A DNA stretch of 64,000 bases, from assembly GCA_029202385.1 (NCBI GenBank), contig CP119314.1:3226501-3290500 (forward strand), written 5' to 3'. Source of the DNA: Candidatus Sphingomonas phytovorans (GTDB lineage: Bacteria > Pseudomonadota > Alphaproteobacteria > Sphingomonadales > Sphingomonadaceae). The position numbers and the translations under genes are program-made. Of this stretch, positions 26,667 through 34,955 are shown in pieces (the first letter of the stretch is position 1; each line of letters starts with the position of its first letter). The notes under the pieces are model-generated. The model was not told the origin of the DNA. It did not search any database and saw only the letters and a list, made by a program, of their open reading frames with translations.

Positions 26667-27986
26667 ATGACCGACATACGAAACGAGACGGCTCCGTCGG
26701 CGGTGCCGACCCGCTATGCACGCGGCGCCATCCTGCTTCATTGGGCGGTCGCGGCCTGCTTCGCTTTCCAGATCGGGCTCGGCTGGCGGATGGATGGACC
26801 GCGCGGCGCGGAGACCTTCGCCGTCTTCCAACTCCACAAATCCATCGGCATCACCATCCTGTTGCTGACCCTGATCCGCCTCGGCTGGCGGATCGCCAAT
26901 CCCCCGCCGCCCTTTCCCGCGACGATGAAAGTCTGGGAAAGGTGGTTGGCCCATGCAGTCCATATCGGTTTCTACGTCCTGCTGCTTGGCCTGCCGCTGA
27001 CCGGCTGGCTGCTTGTATCGGCAAGCAGGACGGCGATTCCGACTGTCCTGTTCGGTGCGATCCCCTGGCCGCACGTGCCCGGCGTGCCGGGGCTTGCCCC
27101 CGGCGCCAGGGCCGGGGTCGAGGAAGCGGCCGAGCTTGGCCACCAGGTGCTGGTCTATATTTCCTATCTGGTCATCGCGCTGCACATCGCGGGCGCGCTG
27201 AAGCACCAGTTCCTCGATCGCGGCGACGACATCGCGCGGATGATCCCCGTGCCGTCCCGCGCGCTGGGCGCAGCCGCACTGGGGGCGATCCTGGCCGTTG
27301 CCGGGCTCACCGCGATTGCGAGCATCGTCCGCCTGACCCCGGCCGCCACCCCGGCACCCGCCGCCGTCGCCCTGTCGCCGGTTACGGAAACCGCGCCCGC
27401 CGCCGTGCCACCGCCCGCGGCCGTACCCAGCGCCGCGCCGACACCCACGCCAAGCCCAACGCCCGAGGCCACGCCGACACAGGTCGCCCCGTCGCGCTGG
27501 ACGGTGCGCCGGGCCGCCTCCTCGCTGTCGTTCAAGGCAAGCTGGTCGGAGGGACCGGTCGACGGCCGCTTCGGTACATGGGACGCGACGATCCTGTTCG
27601 ATCCGGCCGCGCTCGACGCGTCGTCAGTCAAGGTGACGATCGACATGGCGTCGGCCAGGACGGGCAACGCCGACACCGAGGGCGCCCTGCCCGACAATGA
27701 CTGGTTCGCGGTCGCCACCCATCCGAGCGCGACCTTCGCCGCAACCCGTTTTCGCCACCGTTCCGGCGACCGCTACGATGCGATCGGCACCCTGTCGCTG
27801 CGCGGCGTATCGCGGCCGCTGACCCTGCCCTTCACGCTGAAGATCGACGGCGACGTCGCGACCATGACGGGCAGCACGACGATCGACCGCACCCATTTCG
27901 GGGTCGGCCAGGGGGAATGGACGGCGACCACCAATGTGAAGGCAGGCGTGACTGTCTCCGTGGCGATCAAGGCCGACCGGCAATAA
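26667..27986 (+). CDS. Cytochrome b561 - YceI fusion protein
   Basis: About 439 residues in two modules. Residues 15-190 are a four-helix cytochrome b561 domain with the heme-ligand histidines in the expected helices (ILLHWAVAACFAFQIGLGWR, LHKSIGITILLLTLIRLGW, HAVHIGFYVLLLGLPLTGWL, LGHQVLVYISYLVIALHIAG). A further helix near residue 215 and a long Ala/Pro/Thr linker follow, then a YceI-type lipocalin-like domain at about 270-439 (WTVRRAASSLSFKASWSEGP; GTLSLRGVSRPLTLPF; RTHFGVGQGEW). YceI binds polyisoprenoids such as quinones, so the fusion could couple quinol to heme. The start is at 26667 (MTDIRNE); the upstream ATG adds a basic leader. Confidence 0.88.
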   Translation: MTDIRNETAPSAVPTRYARGAILLHWAVAACFAFQIGLGWRMDGPRGAETFAVFQLHKSIGITILLLTLIRLGWRIANPPPPFPATMKVWERWLAHAVHIGFYVLLLGLPLTGWLLVSASRTAIPTVLFGAIPWPHVPGVPGLAPGARAGVEEAAELGHQVLVYISYLVIALHIAGALKHQFLDRGDDIARMIPVPSRALGAAALGAILAVAGLTAIASIVRLTPAATPAPAAVALSPVTETAPAAVPPPAAVPSAAPTPTPSPTPEATPTQVAPSRWTVRRAASSLSFKASWSEGPVDGRFGTWDATILFDPAALDASSVKVTIDMASARTGNADTEGALPDNDWFAVATHPSATFAATRFRHRSGDRYDAIGTLSLRGVSRPLTLPFTLKIDGDVATMTGSTTIDRTHFGVGQGEWTATTNVKAGVTVSVAIKADRQ

Positions 27987-27989
27987 CGC

Positions 27990-28448
27990 TCAGCCGATCG
28001 CCTTGCTCATATGCACGGCGATCGCGCCGGGGAATTCCTCCTCGCCATCGACCCCATAGCCGAGCCGGGCATAGAGACGCCGGTTCGCCGCCATCAGCGC
28101 GTTGGTGAAGAGCCTGATCCGGCGATGACCAGCCGCCGCGGCCAGCGTCTCGGCGTGCGCCAGCAGGTGCCGGCCGAGGCCCCTGCCCTGAAAGGCCGGG
28201 GCGACCGCGACATTCTCGATCAGCAGGCAATCGGCCTCCACCACCGTCTCGATCAGGGCCGCCAGCGTTCCGTCGATGTAGAGCAGGTCGATACGGTGAT
28301 CGCGCACGGCCTTGTCGTAATCGGCGGTCATCGGTCGCGGCTCGCGGCCGATCACCGGCACCCATTTCGCATAGGCCTCGCGCACCAGCGCGCGGATCGT
28401 GGCGGCGTCGGCGGCTTCGGCACGGCGGAGGGTCATATCGTCAGTCAT
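27990..28448 (-). CDS. GNAT family N-acetyltransferase
   Basis: A 152-residue acyltransferase with the GNAT motif A (ENVAVAPAFQGRGLGRHLL) that binds acetyl-CoA, motif B near LFTNALMAANRRLYARLGY and an N-terminal TLRRAEAADAATIRALVREA helix. The start is at 28448 (MTDDMTL). The frame continues upstream to 28916 without protein character. The acceptor substrate cannot be inferred. It ends three bases from the convergent b561-YceI stop. Confidence 0.88.
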   Translation of the reverse strand: MTDDMTLRRAEAADAATIRALVREAYAKWVPVIGREPRPMTADYDKAVRDHRIDLLYIDGTLAALIETVVEADCLLIENVAVAPAFQGRGLGRHLLAHAETLAAAAGHRRIRLFTNALMAANRRLYARLGYGVDGEEEFPGAIAVHMSKAIG

Positions 28449-28632
28449 GGAGCGATCATGCCGCCGGGCGCGCGGGCGCGCCACCGGGAAGTCGCGGATC
28501 GCGGGCGGAGGGAGCCCGCCCAGCCAAAACCGGACGTTCGGCGGCCTATTCCGTCCGTTCGCGGGCACCCCCGTGGCAAGCCGCATCGCCAGGGCGCAAC
28601 GACCTCCCGAGAAGCATCGGGGAGGATCGATC

Positions 28633-29115
28633 ATGTACTCAGCCGGCAGGACCATCCTGACAGCGACCCTCGCCTGCGGCACGCTCGACCTTGCGAGCGC
28701 CTTCCTGTTCTCCGGACTGCGCGGCACTGGCTCGGTCCAGGTCCTCCAGACCGTCGCGAGCGGGCCGTTCGGGGATGGCATGCTGGCCGGCGGCATCTCC
28801 GCCGCGCTGGCCGGGTTGATCGTCCATGTCGCGATCATGTCGGCGATGACCGGCGTGTTCGTCATGGCGGCGGGCCGTCTGCCCTTCATCGCGGCCCGGC
28901 CGCTGATCTCCGGCATCGCCTATGGCTTCGTCCTTTATCTCGTCATGAACTGGATCGTGGTGCCGCTCCGCTGGCCGTCGACCTTCCCGCCGGTCGCCCC
29001 GTTCCGGATGGCGAGCGCCCTGTTCTCGCATATCGTCTGCGTCGGGATTCCGATGGCTTATATCACGGCTCGGTCGATCCGCCGGGGGCTGGAAGAGTCA
29101 ATCACAACCGCCTGA
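28633..29115 (+). CDS. Hypothetical four-helix membrane protein
   Basis: 160 residues, four hydrophobic segments (ILTATLACGTLDLASAFLF, GISAALAGLIVHVAIMSAMT, AYGFVLYLVMNWIVVPL and FSHIVCVGIPMAYITAR). GGGAGGATC lies directly upstream of the ATG at 28633. Such compact membrane proteins are common beside LytS/LytTR pairs, and this gene is 50 bases upstream of the kinase, so an operon is likely. No enzymatic motif. Confidence 0.75.
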   Translation: MYSAGRTILTATLACGTLDLASAFLFSGLRGTGSVQVLQTVASGPFGDGMLAGGISAALAGLIVHVAIMSAMTGVFVMAAGRLPFIAARPLISGIAYGFVLYLVMNWIVVPLRWPSTFPPVAPFRMASALFSHIVCVGIPMAYITARSIRRGLEESITTA

Positions 29116-29165
29116 GCGGGCGAACGGCGATTTCCAGGGGTTGAGCGTCTGTCGACAGACAGGCG

Positions 29166-30350
29166 ATGATTTGCGACATCGGGCCGATGCAGGCGCCCAC
29201 TCCCCTTGCCGCGCACGAGCCCCTGTCGAACGCCGGGTCGAACGCGGGGCGCGAGCCTTTCTATGTCGAGGAATCGACCGGCCGCACGGGCCGCAAAGAG
29301 ACCTGGCCGGAGACCCGCGCGAAGCTGACCCTGACACTCAGCATGTGGGGCGCGAGCCTCGCCATGTTCGCGCTCGGCGCCGCGCTGGCGGGCAACCCGC
29401 ATCTGCTTGCGTCAGCGGTGGTGCGGATATTGGTGTACGGCATCGGCATCGCCTTTTGCTACGCGTTGCACCGGCTGTTGCGGCGGCTGTCGCACCGCAG
29501 CTTCCGCACCCGCGCGCTCGCGCTCGCACTGACCGCGCCGTTCGCGGCGGAGACCTTCGCCTGGTTCAATTATTTCGCCTTCGCTGCTTTCGACGGGCGG
29601 ACGATCCACCTCACCATCGTCGACTGGAACGCGGCGATATCCGTCCTGTCGCTATGGACCTGGTTCTTCATCGCCTGGACCGGATTGTACCTGGCGATCG
29701 AATATAATTTCGACGCGAAGGAGGAAGCTCGGCGATCGGCCGAACTCCGCAACCTCGCGCACGGCGCGAAGCTCCGCGCGCTCTCCAACCAGATCAACCC
29801 GCATTTCCTGTTCAACAGCCTGAATTCGATCTCGGCGCTGATCCTCGACGGGAAGAGCGCCGATGCGGAGAAGATGCTGACCGGCCTGTCGACCTTCTTC
29901 CGCTCCACCCTCTCGATCGATCCGCTGATCGACGCGTCGCTCGAGCATGAATTCGACCTGCACCGGCGGTATCTGGCGATCGAGCAGATGCGCTACCCCG
30001 ACCTGACGGTGGAATTCCTCCTCCCGGAGGAGCTTCGCACGGCCGCGCTGCCGGCGCTGATCCTCCAGCCGCTGGTCGAGAATGCGATCAAGCACGGTGT
30101 CGCCAAGTCCCTGCCGCCCACCTCGATCCGCATCTCGGCAAGGCGCGATGGCGACGCGCTGGTGGTGACGGTCGCCAATACCGGCCGGGTCGGGCCCGCC
30201 ACGCCGAGGGCCTGGACCGACGGGATCGGCCTCGCCAATGTCCGCGAGCGGCTGGCCGAGCATTTCGGCCCGGCACAGGGACTTGCGATCGCGCCCGGCG
30301 CCGGGAGTTTCGAGGCGAGCATCACTATTCCGTTAGGGTTCGCGCGGTGA
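29166..30350 (+). CDS. LytS/YehU-type sensor histidine kinase
   Basis: About 394 residues. A polar N-terminus and four membrane helices (for example LAMFALGAALAGNPHLLASA and LSLWTWFFIAWTGLYLAIEY) precede the His_kinase domain with LSNQINPHFLFNSLNSISAL, where the histidine in NPHFLFN is the phosphorylation site. The ATPase domain follows (ALILQPLVENAIKHGV as N-box; DGIGLANVRERL as G-box). It phosphorylates the LytTR regulator encoded next, whose GTG start overlaps this stop by four bases. The start may be 29166 or the ATG at 29187. Confidence 0.92.
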   Translation: MICDIGPMQAPTPLAAHEPLSNAGSNAGREPFYVEESTGRTGRKETWPETRAKLTLTLSMWGASLAMFALGAALAGNPHLLASAVVRILVYGIGIAFCYALHRLLRRLSHRSFRTRALALALTAPFAAETFAWFNYFAFAAFDGRTIHLTIVDWNAAISVLSLWTWFFIAWTGLYLAIEYNFDAKEEARRSAELRNLAHGAKLRALSNQINPHFLFNSLNSISALILDGKSADAEKMLTGLSTFFRSTLSIDPLIDASLEHEFDLHRRYLAIEQMRYPDLTVEFLLPEELRTAALPALILQPLVENAIKHGVAKSLPPTSIRISARRDGDALVVTVANTGRVGPATPRAWTDGIGLANVRERLAEHFGPAQGLAIAPGAGSFEASITIPLGFAR

Positions 30351-31162
30351 GCGTGTTCAGCATCGTCACAGTCGACGACGAGCCGCTCGCGCTGCGCCGG
30401 CTGGAGATCGTGCTGAACGGCATCCCGAACGCGCGGCTGCTTGGATCGGCGTCGAGCTGTGACGAGGCTGTTGCAATGATCTCGGAATGCCGGCCCGATA
30501 TCGTGCTGCTCGACATCCGCCTGCGCGACGGCACCGGCTTCGACATCCTCGACCGGCTGCCCAGGGGCGTGACGCCGGCGGTGATCTTCATCACCGCGTT
30601 CGACCATTTCGCGATCCGCGCCTTCGAGGTCTCCGCCGTCGACTATGTGCTGAAGCCGATCGATCCGCCCCGGCTGCACGAGGCAATCAACCGAGCCCGC
30701 GCACGGCTGGCCGCGGACGGTTCGGCCAGCCAGGTTCAGGAGATGCGGGCGATCATCGAGGATCTGCGTGCCGAATTCCACGACCGCGCCCGCTCCCCCT
30801 ATGAGACCGAGCTTTGGATCCGCGGCGCGACAGGCAGCCTGACGCGCGTGCCGCTCGACCTGGTCGACTGGGTGAGCAGCGAGGACGATTATGTGCGGCT
30901 GCATACCCGCACGACCTCGCACCTGCTGCGCCTGTCGATTCGCGCGTTCGAGGGGCGGGTCGATCCCGCCCAGTTCATCCGGGTCCACCGCGCCGCGCTT
31001 GTCCGCCTGTCGCGCATCGCCGAGGTGCGGCGCACCCCGACCGGCCGGCGCGAGGTGATCCTGCAAGGCGGCACACGCATCGCCGCCGGGCGGGTGCATG
31101 CCAAGCGGCTGCGGGCGTTGTTGCTTGAGCGAAACGGCGTGCTTGGGGCCGGAACGGATTAG
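30347..31162 (+). CDS. LytTR family response regulator
   Basis: 271 residues: a receiver domain (VTVDDEPLALRRLEIVL; phospho-acceptor Asp in DIVLLDIRLRDG; KP in DYVLKPIDPP), a short coiled-coil linker, and a LytTR DNA-binding domain (VDWVSSEDDYVRLHTR; FIRVHRAALVRLSRIAEVRR). The GTG start sits inside the kinase stop (GTGA), implying translational coupling. Targets are not visible; LytTR proteins bind direct repeats upstream of envelope or secondary-function genes. Confidence 0.93.
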   Translation: MSVFSIVTVDDEPLALRRLEIVLNGIPNARLLGSASSCDEAVAMISECRPDIVLLDIRLRDGTGFDILDRLPRGVTPAVIFITAFDHFAIRAFEVSAVDYVLKPIDPPRLHEAINRARARLAADGSASQVQEMRAIIEDLRAEFHDRARSPYETELWIRGATGSLTRVPLDLVDWVSSEDDYVRLHTRTTSHLLRLSIRAFEGRVDPAQFIRVHRAALVRLSRIAEVRRTPTGRREVILQGGTRIAAGRVHAKRLRALLLERNGVLGAGTD

Positions 31163-31270
31163 GCGGGGGTGGCGCAGTAGAAGAGGCAGGACCGCATCTT
31201 GCCTCCGCGGGCCGAACACCCGATATCGCCATAATGGCGGCTTCGAGCGGCCGGAAAGCGGGGACGACAC

Positions 31271-31738
31271 ATGCCGCCCTTTCGTCTGAGTGCCGGCATC
31301 CTGCTCTATCGCAGGCGGCGCGGCGCGTTGCAGGTATTCCTCGTCCATCCCGGCGGGCCCTTTTGGGCTGCGCGGGATCTTGGCGCGTGGCAGATCCCCA
31401 AAGGCGCGGTTGAACCAGGCGAGCAGCCGCCCGAGGCGGCACGGCGCGAATTCCGCGAGGAACTCGGCAGCGAGGCGGAAGGTCAGCTGGAACCGCTCGG
31501 CCGAATCCGGCAATCGGGCGGCAAATGGGTCGAAGCCTATGCGCTGGCGGGCGACCTGGACCCGGCCGGCATTGTCAGCAACCAGAGCGAGATGGAGTGG
31601 CCGCCGCGCAGCGGGAAGACGATCTTCATCCCCGAGGTCGACCGCGCCGACTGGTTCACGATCGATACCGCGCGGGCGAAGATGCTGGCGAGCCAGAGGC
31701 CCCTGCTCGACCGGCTCGAACGGCTTGCCGGGGCCTGA
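31271..31738 (+). CDS. NUDIX hydrolase
   Basis: 155 residues with an intact Nudix box, GAVEPGEQPPEAARREFREE followed by LGS, which supplies the metal-binding helix for pyrophosphohydrolase activity. The preceding VHPGGPFWAARDLGAWQIPKG is typical of the AP4A-hydrolase-like NUDIX group that acts on dinucleoside polyphosphates or related nucleotides. The ATG at 31271 follows GGGGACGACAC. Single gene, convergent with the small gene at 31751. Confidence 0.92.
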   Translation: MPPFRLSAGILLYRRRRGALQVFLVHPGGPFWAARDLGAWQIPKGAVEPGEQPPEAARREFREELGSEAEGQLEPLGRIRQSGGKWVEAYALAGDLDPAGIVSNQSEMEWPPRSGKTIFIPEVDRADWFTIDTARAKMLASQRPLLDRLERLAGA

Positions 31739-31750
31739 AGGGCCGTCGAC

Positions 31751-32080
31751 TCAGTCGATCAGGCCGCGGTGCCTGATCTCACGCCACAGCAGGTCAGCGT
31801 CAGCGCCGGTGCCGCCAGTGAACTCATAGGCCTCGACCAGCGCCTCGTCAGTGACGGCGAAGGCGGCGCGTTCAAGGAATTCCTGCGCCTCAAGGATGCG
31901 ACGGCGCAGATCGGTGCCGAAATCGCCGCTGGCGTCACGGCCGAACAGCGAGCCCTTCTTCATCCTGATCGAGAGATCGCCGCTTTCCACCATCCCCGCG
32001 ATGCCGAGATCGTCACGCATCCGCTGACGGATTTGAGCCATGGAAAGAGCGAGCATGCGAAGCGCGTAATTGTCGGCCAT
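31751..32080 (-). CDS. Hypothetical protein (109 aa)
   Basis: A predicted helical cytoplasmic protein (MADNYALRMLALSMAQIRQR start) with a mid segment LSIRMKKGSLFGRD and a helical C-terminal half including EAQEFLERAAFAV and LWREIRHRGLI. No motif is recognised. It is the last gene before the accessory region. The lipoprotein gene on the same strand lies 246 bases upstream; that gap (32081-32326) holds no recognised gene. Confidence 0.6.
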   Translation of the reverse strand: MADNYALRMLALSMAQIRQRMRDDLGIAGMVESGDLSIRMKKGSLFGRDASGDFGTDLRRRILEAQEFLERAAFAVTDEALVEAYEFTGGTGADADLLWREIRHRGLID

Positions 32081-32326
32081 TGCCCCGGCCTTAGACGGGC
32101 GGTGGCGGCGGGATCAAGGCGGTTCTGCGGACGGGCGCGACGGCGCGTTTTTCCAGGACGGCCGGCAGGGGACGGTCCACGGGCTGGCGGGCGTTCCTCA
32201 TCCCGGATGAGCGTCGATCTTCCGCATCATCTTCTCGATCGCAGCATAAGGATACGGACGAAAGCGCTCGATCATATCTCAGGTTCAATACGAAAAGCGC
32301 CAAATACAGTCAGTCCAGGTCGCGCC

Positions 32327-32998
32327 CTACTCATCCGGCTCGTCGGATTCATCAGGCGGCAGGCAATCCGGCGGAGCCTTGTCGCGCCATTTCGTGACCT
32401 GCAGGGTCTTGCCATCGGTGACGTAAGCGCTGCCGTTGCGCCAATTCTCATCGGCGAACGCAACGACCGCATGGCGCCCGCCGACGGAACAGAAGATCGA
32501 CTCAAGCGCATTGAGACGCGCGTAGAAGACAAGGGTGACGCGCCCTTTCGAGATACCGCCCGAGGCGTCTCGTTCGGTGGGTTTAGTGATCACGTAGAGA
32601 GTGTGGCCGATATTCGAATCGCCGGGCTCCAATTGGTCATATGTGTCGGCGGAGCAATCATCGATTTCTGAACTGCAGGAGGCACCGCCGGTATAGGACC
32701 AGCCGCCCTTCAGCGGTGCCCGATCGCTCGGCACGATATCTCCGACCTTGGGAATAGACCGCGCCGGCAACGGCGGCTCTTGCACCTCTCCATTCACTCG
32801 CCCCGTCTCGACACCATTTGCCGCATCCGGCACCGCTTCCAGCTGTCGCGCAGTGGCGGTTTTCACCGCCTTGCCCGGGGCGGACGATGCAGGACCATGG
32901 GAGGCATCGGGCGCAGGGCGTGAAGGCGTGTCGTTACCGCACCCCGCAAGCGCGAGTAGCGCCGCCACCATGCCGAGACCAATCCTTCCGCTCCCCAT
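32327..32998 (-). CDS. Lipoprotein, candidate immunity protein for the M23 effector
   Basis: About 223 residues with a lipoprotein signal (LGMVAALLALAGC, lipidated Cys near residue 20), a flexible Ala/Pro-rich linker to about residue 80 and a globular domain with GGWSYTGGASCSSEIDDCSA and SIFCSVGGRHAVVAFA, whose cysteines could pair in the periplasm. It follows the M23-domain effector gene on the same strand with a gap of about 100 bases. A periplasmic lipoprotein next to a peptidoglycan endopeptidase toxin suits an immunity protein; this is inference from location and architecture. A GTG at 33010 is an alternative start. Confidence 0.6.
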   Translation of the reverse strand: MGSGRIGLGMVAALLALAGCGNDTPSRPAPDASHGPASSAPGKAVKTATARQLEAVPDAANGVETGRVNGEVQEPPLPARSIPKVGDIVPSDRAPLKGGWSYTGGASCSSEIDDCSADTYDQLEPGDSNIGHTLYVITKPTERDASGGISKGRVTLVFYARLNALESIFCSVGGRHAVVAFADENWRNGSAYVTDGKTLQVTKWRDKAPPDCLPPDESDEPDE

Positions 32999-33099
32999 CT
33001 GCACAATCACCCTGTCCGAGTCTACTTATCTGTACTTCAAATGTTCCGATCAATCCATCGCCGACATATCGAAGAATATGGTCGGCCGAATGCGTCGTT

Positions 33100-34635
33100 T
33101 CAGCGGCGGAGTGCGGGCAGGCGTCCGGCAAGCCAATCACCAGGATCGTAGGTTTTAGACATCGTGCCGTTGCGAACTTCGAAATGAACGTGGCTGCCCT
33201 TGGTCGCGGCATTCCCGGTAACGCCCAGCCGGCCAATTTCCTGACCCATGCGAACCGGATCGTTTTTCTTCAGCCGCGGCACTTCCCGCAAATGCGCGTA
33301 GACCGTTCGATACCCATCTGGATGTTGGATAATGACATAATTTCCCCAGCCGACCACCTTCTTGCCGAGTGTAAAGAGTTTTTGTCCATTTTTGTCGCGT
33401 TTGATCGCGCCGGTCTCATCGCGCGTCCAGATCTTCTCGTACTCGGTTCGGGGCGGTTCCGCCACGACACCATCAGCGGCGGCACTGACGAGGGCGCCGA
33501 TCTCGCCTGGCAAATCATATCCCTTGTGCTTCCGGCCGCCTCTCTTCTGCCCGGTGAGATCATAGCTGCCGTCGGAATAGGCTTTGCCCCGCGAATCCCT
33601 TTTTCCTTTCTGCGCGGTATAACCGCCGCCGGGCACCGGCCAGCCCCTTTTGAGGACGCCGGGCCGAGCGCCCGCCACGGTGGCCGGTTTGGCTGGGGTC
33701 TGGCGCGGCGTCGGAACTGAGACGGGTTGAGGCGGAACCTTGGTCGGCGCCAACTTGGGGGCGCCCCAGCCTTGGATATCCCTGAACATATCGGCAGGCT
33801 TCGTCGGTGATGTCGCGGCCTGTGACGGCTCGCCTGCCGGGGCCTTTCTCGTCGTTTCGGCCTTGCCCTGGGGGTCGACTCCATCGTCGCTCACCATGCC
33901 CTTGGCATTGATGTAGGCGGACGACCTCATCAGAGCGTCGCGTTGCGCCTCCCACGTCTCGTCCAGCGCGGAAGCGTTGGTTGTGAACGACTCGCCGGGG
34001 CCACCCCTGAGCAGCGGAGCCGGGCTCGGGTGCGGTACACCCGTGGGCTCCTCCTCGTCGTGAAGATTCGCGCCAAGGTCCTGATCAGGCGAATGAGCCG
34101 AAGTGGTATCGGATGGCATCGGCTGGGCATCGACAGAGCCACCCCCCAGCACCTTGTATCCACCCGACTTCCACCACCAGATCGCCTGGTCGGCGGTGTA
34201 GGTGAACGGCACCAGCCCTTCGGCGATCAGCGCATGGCCGAAATACTTGTCCACCTCCTCATAGGTCGCGGCGCGCTCGCCCCTGGTCACTTCATTGAGG
34301 TCGTCCATCGTCCGCGACATCAGTGCCATCGCCATATAGCCGCCTTTGGGATGCTGCATGCTCAGATGGTCGGGCACCTTCCAACTTGAGGGTGGACCGT
34401 CCCAGGGCGAGGGCGGCGGGGCAGGCGGCCGCTCAGGGCGCGGGCGGGCGAGGTGCGCGTTCTCCTCGATGAAGCGATGCATCCATTGCTCGTCCGTCTC
34501 CTCCTCCGGTGCTGGCTGCGGTGCCTGCGGTGGGGTGGCAGCATTCCGGGCAGTATCCGGCGTCGGCGGACCTTGGGCGGGTTCGGACGTCGGAAAGGCG
34601 TTCGCATCCTCGATTGGCGGAATAGTCATGGCCAT
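33100..34635 (-). CDS. Modular effector A: shared N-terminal domain plus M23 peptidase
   Basis: 511 residues. After a Pro-rich leader comes a domain of about 121 residues (DNA 34147-34509) that is 112/121 identical to the N-terminal domain of the 42477-43991 protein; it includes DEQWMHRF, HPKGGYMAMALMSRTMDDL, EEVDKYFGHALIAEGLVPF and WWKSGGYKVL. A low-complexity Pro/Ala/Lys linker follows, then an M23/LytM peptidoglycan endopeptidase domain with the zinc ligands His370 and Asp374 (HKGYD), His482 and His484 (HVH). No signal peptide is present, so export must use another route. AGGAGG lies five bases before the ATG at 34635. Interpreted as an antibacterial effector; a phage-derived lysin is the alternative. 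Confidence 0.75.
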   Translation of the reverse strand: MAMTIPPIEDANAFPTSEPAQGPPTPDTARNAATPPQAPQPAPEEETDEQWMHRFIEENAHLARPRPERPPAPPPSPWDGPPSSWKVPDHLSMQHPKGGYMAMALMSRTMDDLNEVTRGERAATYEEVDKYFGHALIAEGLVPFTYTADQAIWWWKSGGYKVLGGGSVDAQPMPSDTTSAHSPDQDLGANLHDEEEPTGVPHPSPAPLLRGGPGESFTTNASALDETWEAQRDALMRSSAYINAKGMVSDDGVDPQGKAETTRKAPAGEPSQAATSPTKPADMFRDIQGWGAPKLAPTKVPPQPVSVPTPRQTPAKPATVAGARPGVLKRGWPVPGGGYTAQKGKRDSRGKAYSDGSYDLTGQKRGGRKHKGYDLPGEIGALVSAAADGVVAEPPRTEYEKIWTRDETGAIKRDKNGQKLFTLGKKVVGWGNYVIIQHPDGYRTVYAHLREVPRLKKNDPVRMGQEIGRLGVTGNAATKGSHVHFEVRNGTMSKTYDPGDWLAGRLPALRR

Positions 34636-34679
34636 CGGCACCTCCTGTTCCGGAGGGGCTAACCGGGCGAATGACTCTC

Positions 34680-34688
34680 TTGAATCAA
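34680..34688 (-). promoter_or_regulatory. TTGATTCAA element upstream of effector A
   Basis: On the minus strand TTGATTCAA stands 44 bases before the effector A start. The same or a one-base variant stands 49 bases before the starts of the other two family copies (36886 and 42419). Function unknown; possibly part of a shared promoter. Confidence 0.35.
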
Positions 34689-34703
34689 TTGCGCGCTTGC
34701 AAT

Positions 34704-34719
34704 GTAGGAAATTTCCTAC
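34704..34719. promoter_or_regulatory. 16-base perfect palindrome between divergent genes
   Basis: GTAGGAAATTTCCTAC is a perfect palindrome in the 120-base gap between effector A (minus) and the phage-like operon (plus, from 34755). Position and symmetry suggest an operator for a dimeric regulator, perhaps a phage repressor. Confidence 0.5.
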
Positions 34720-34754
34720 GAGAACATAAAAGGAACAAACAGCGGGAGCGAGTC

Positions 34755-34955
34755 GTGAGCCAGCAAGCAAGCCTGCCGGATTCTATGGGCGTGGGCGCCA
34801 TGTTGAATCCGGGGCGGTGCGCGCCGTGCGGCATATCGGATTGGCATCCGGAAGCGCGGAACTGCCAGATGGCGGGGTGCCCGTTCGGGAATTCCCGCGG
34901 CGGCGATGATGTATCCGTCGCCCGCGATGCGTGCCCGATGCGGGAGCGCGCATGA
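34755..34955 (+). CDS. Small cysteine-rich phage-like protein
   Basis: A 66-residue product from a GTG at 34755 with GGGAG six bases upstream. It carries CAPC and, eleven residues later, CQMAGC, a spacing that could coordinate zinc, followed by a further cysteine. Its stop overlaps the next gene's ATG (ATGA at 34952), so it is the first gene of a translationally coupled phage-type block. No specific family is recognised. The upstream in-frame ATG at 34671 would place the palindromic operator within the gene and is unlikely. Confidence 0.5.
   Translation: MSQQASLPDSMGVGAMLNPGRCAPCGISDWHPEARNCQMAGCPFGNSRGGDDVSVARDACPMRERA

Noticed and set aside
32081..32326. Short minus-strand frame (25 codons) near 32215
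   Set aside because: Begins MIERFRPYPY and ends within the gap, but has no clear ribosome-binding site and is too short to judge.
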